Below, one piece after another: positions 7,090-8,001 of a DNA stretch of 8,001 bases (the stretch's first letter is position 1; every line of letters starts with the position of its first letter). Origin of the DNA: an uncultured Dysgonomonas sp. (GTDB taxonomy: Bacteria; Bacteroidota; Bacteroidia; Bacteroidales; Dysgonomonadaceae); assembly GCA_945292135.1 (NCBI GenBank), contig CALYRA010000029.1:1-8001 (forward strand). The letters are read 5' to 3'. A program made the position numbers and the translations under genes. Below the pieces are notes generated by a model that worked only from the letters and a program-made list of their open reading frames with translations, was not told the DNA's origin and ran no database searches.

Positions 7090-7536
7090 TGCGACAATAA
7101 GTTTGATGGCTCTAAACGTCTTATTACAGGATTGAAAAAAAGGTATGCGACCCCTCAAAACCTTTAATAACAGCTTGGGACTTTAACGTCGCTCCGCATA
7201 TGTCTACACCTTTGGCTCAGAATGATTATGAGAATAAAATGGTTTATTTACTGGAAGAAATAATAAGCAAATCTGAAAATGAGGAAAACAATACTTCCGC
7301 TTTGTCTCACAAGATGAAGAATAAATTATACAAGGATAAACATATCGGCGGTATCGACATAACAGTGACCCTTCCGGTTTGCAACGATCCACAACAAATG
7401 AAGATGAAGTAAATAACTATATCGTTATCTTTGGTATATTAGGCAGCTGAATTTACACCCGAAACTTAAATTGTGAAAAAAACAACGACCGCAGTTTACA
7501 CAATGTGGTTTTATAAATGAAGGGTTTAATTATTGA
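7090..7536 (+). pseudogene. Phage terminase large subunit remnant (nuclease domain), frameshifted and truncated
   Basis: This is a decayed fragment of a phage DNA-packaging terminase, readable only by joining frames. Segment A (7090-7140) gives 'NKFDGSKRLITGLKK'. Segment B (7143 to about 7363) gives 'PLITAWDFNVAPHMS' and 'KMVYLLEEIISKS', matching the family's 'PLhisfDfNvnP' and 'vyvldEi' motifs, then 'KHIGGIDIT'. Segment C (from 7364) gives 'SDPSGLQRSTTNEDEVNNY', matching 'GDPSG...NNY'. Segment D (about 7429-7530) gives 'WYIRQLNLHPKLKL', a TGA stop at 7474-7476, then 'FTQCGFINEGFN', matching 'FINeif'. All three frame changes fit loss of a single base: in the A-run 7135-7141, near 7365 (restoring one G gives 'ITGDPSG') and near 7422-7431. 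The TGA could come from a CGA codon. The acidic residues expected of the RNase H-like nuclease (Asp of DFN, Glu of LLEE, Asp of DPSG) are still recognisable. The N-terminal packaging ATPase domain is absent. It is almost certainly non-functional. Confidence 0.8.
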
Positions 7537-7559
7537 GGCTTCTGTTATTTTTGAACGTA

Positions 7560-8000
7560 TTAATTGTTGCTCCCCTGCATGACTTTGATCGTATAATTGT
7601 AATCACGGGGAGATCGTTTATTAAGCCCATTGAGCAAATGACGCAATACGCCCGGATTATAAAGATGCACGGGATATCGATCCGAAGGATAAAGCCTGAC
7701 TTCAATTGTTTTTATTATCCCCTCATGGGGAAGAGAACTAATTTTGGTTGTCAACTTTAATTCGACTTTTTCGACTAACTTGCCAAGCTCCATTTCACAA
7801 AAACTTGTAATATTGTTTTCCGTAACCAAACGGTCATTGGATAATAATAAATATTTGTTTATCGCTAACAAATCTTCCATGTGCGAAAACTCTTTACCAC
7901 CGCAGACCGGTTTTAGTGATATGGCATCGGGCATATTACTTTGTCCATCCAATTGGGGAACGTACCTCTCTCCGGCTGATATACCATTAGCAAGCTCACC
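7560..8000 (-). CDS. Unrecognised protein, C-terminal portion (5' end beyond the window)
   Basis: An open frame on the minus strand runs from the window edge to a TAA at 7560-7562, giving 146 visible residues. The frame is open through 8000, so the start is outside. A TTG at 7952 could serve as a start, but the codons before it ('GISAGERYVPQLDGQSN') read as ordinary protein and continue the frame. The visible part is soluble, without membrane segments, and has alternating charged/hydrophobic stretches suggesting beta strands ('EKVELKLTTKI', 'IKTIEVRLYPS') and a C-terminal 'DYNYTIKVMQGSNN'. I do not recognise the family. It converges on the terminase remnant with about 24 nt between them, so it may belong to the same decayed prophage or mobile element, but it could also be an unrelated host gene. 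The intact frame suggests that it is still, or was recently, under selection. Confidence 0.6.
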   Translation of the reverse strand, partial: GELANGISAGERYVPQLDGQSNMPDAISLKPVCGGKEFSHMEDLLAINKYLLLSNDRLVTENNITSFCEMELGKLVEKVELKLTTKISSLPHEGIIKTIEVRLYPSDRYPVHLYNPGVLRHLLNGLNKRSPRDYNYTIKVMQGSNN

Positions 8001-8001
8001 A

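Noticed and set aside
7200..7412. Stand-alone 70-residue hypothetical protein
   Set aside because: Its N-terminal three-quarters is the middle of the terminase remnant and its last residues are out-of-frame sequence after a single-base loss; the ATG is the Met of 'APHMS'.
7533..7760. Plus-strand open frame of 75 codons
   Set aside because: It overlaps the longer minus-strand frame at 7560-8000 almost completely and shows no recognisable protein features.

Overview
The window looks like AT-rich Bacteroidota DNA (gut or oral Bacteroidales would fit; I cannot name a genus). The evidence is a SusC/Xus-style TonB-dependent receptor, a DUF4374-type lipoprotein with an acidic 'SDD' export tag right after its lipobox cysteine, A-rich leaders without clear Shine-Dalgarno sequences, and low GC throughout the first 6.9 kb.

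Region 1 (2-6854, all + strand) is a compact six-gene uptake locus. In order it holds the C-terminal barrel of a TonB-dependent receptor (5' end outside the window), a surface lipoprotein of the DUF4374 beta-propeller type, a class I SAM-dependent methyltransferase with an O-methyltransferase-like architecture, a periplasmic binding lipoprotein, a FecCD/BtuC-type permease and its ATPase. The gaps are 22, 48, 5 and 2 nt and then a 1-nt overlap, so the last four genes at least are almost certainly co-transcribed and translationally coupled. Together they supply a complete path for a metal chelate: capture at the cell surface, TonB-driven passage through the outer membrane, hand-off to the binding protein and ATP-driven import into the cytoplasm. 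The first two genes resemble the xenosiderophore system XusA/XusB of Bacteroides. Here they are joined to an ABC importer and a methyltransferase instead of a PepSY-type partner, which does not appear in the window. The ligand (siderophore, heme, corrinoid or another chelate) cannot be read from sequence alone.

Region 2 (6855-8001) is different. After about 235 nt of gene-free AT-rich DNA there is a decayed fragment of a phage terminase large subunit (about 7090-7536, + strand). Its nuclease-domain motifs can be followed through three reading frames, with three apparent single-base losses and one in-frame TGA. Converging on it from the right is the C-terminal part of an unrecognised gene on the - strand (7560-8000, continuing beyond the window). 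This looks like the edge of a degraded prophage or other mobile remnant downstream of the uptake operon.

No rRNA, tRNA, CRISPR array, complete insertion sequence or convincing riboswitch was seen. The operon's promoter and any Fur-type or riboswitch control would lie upstream of position 1.
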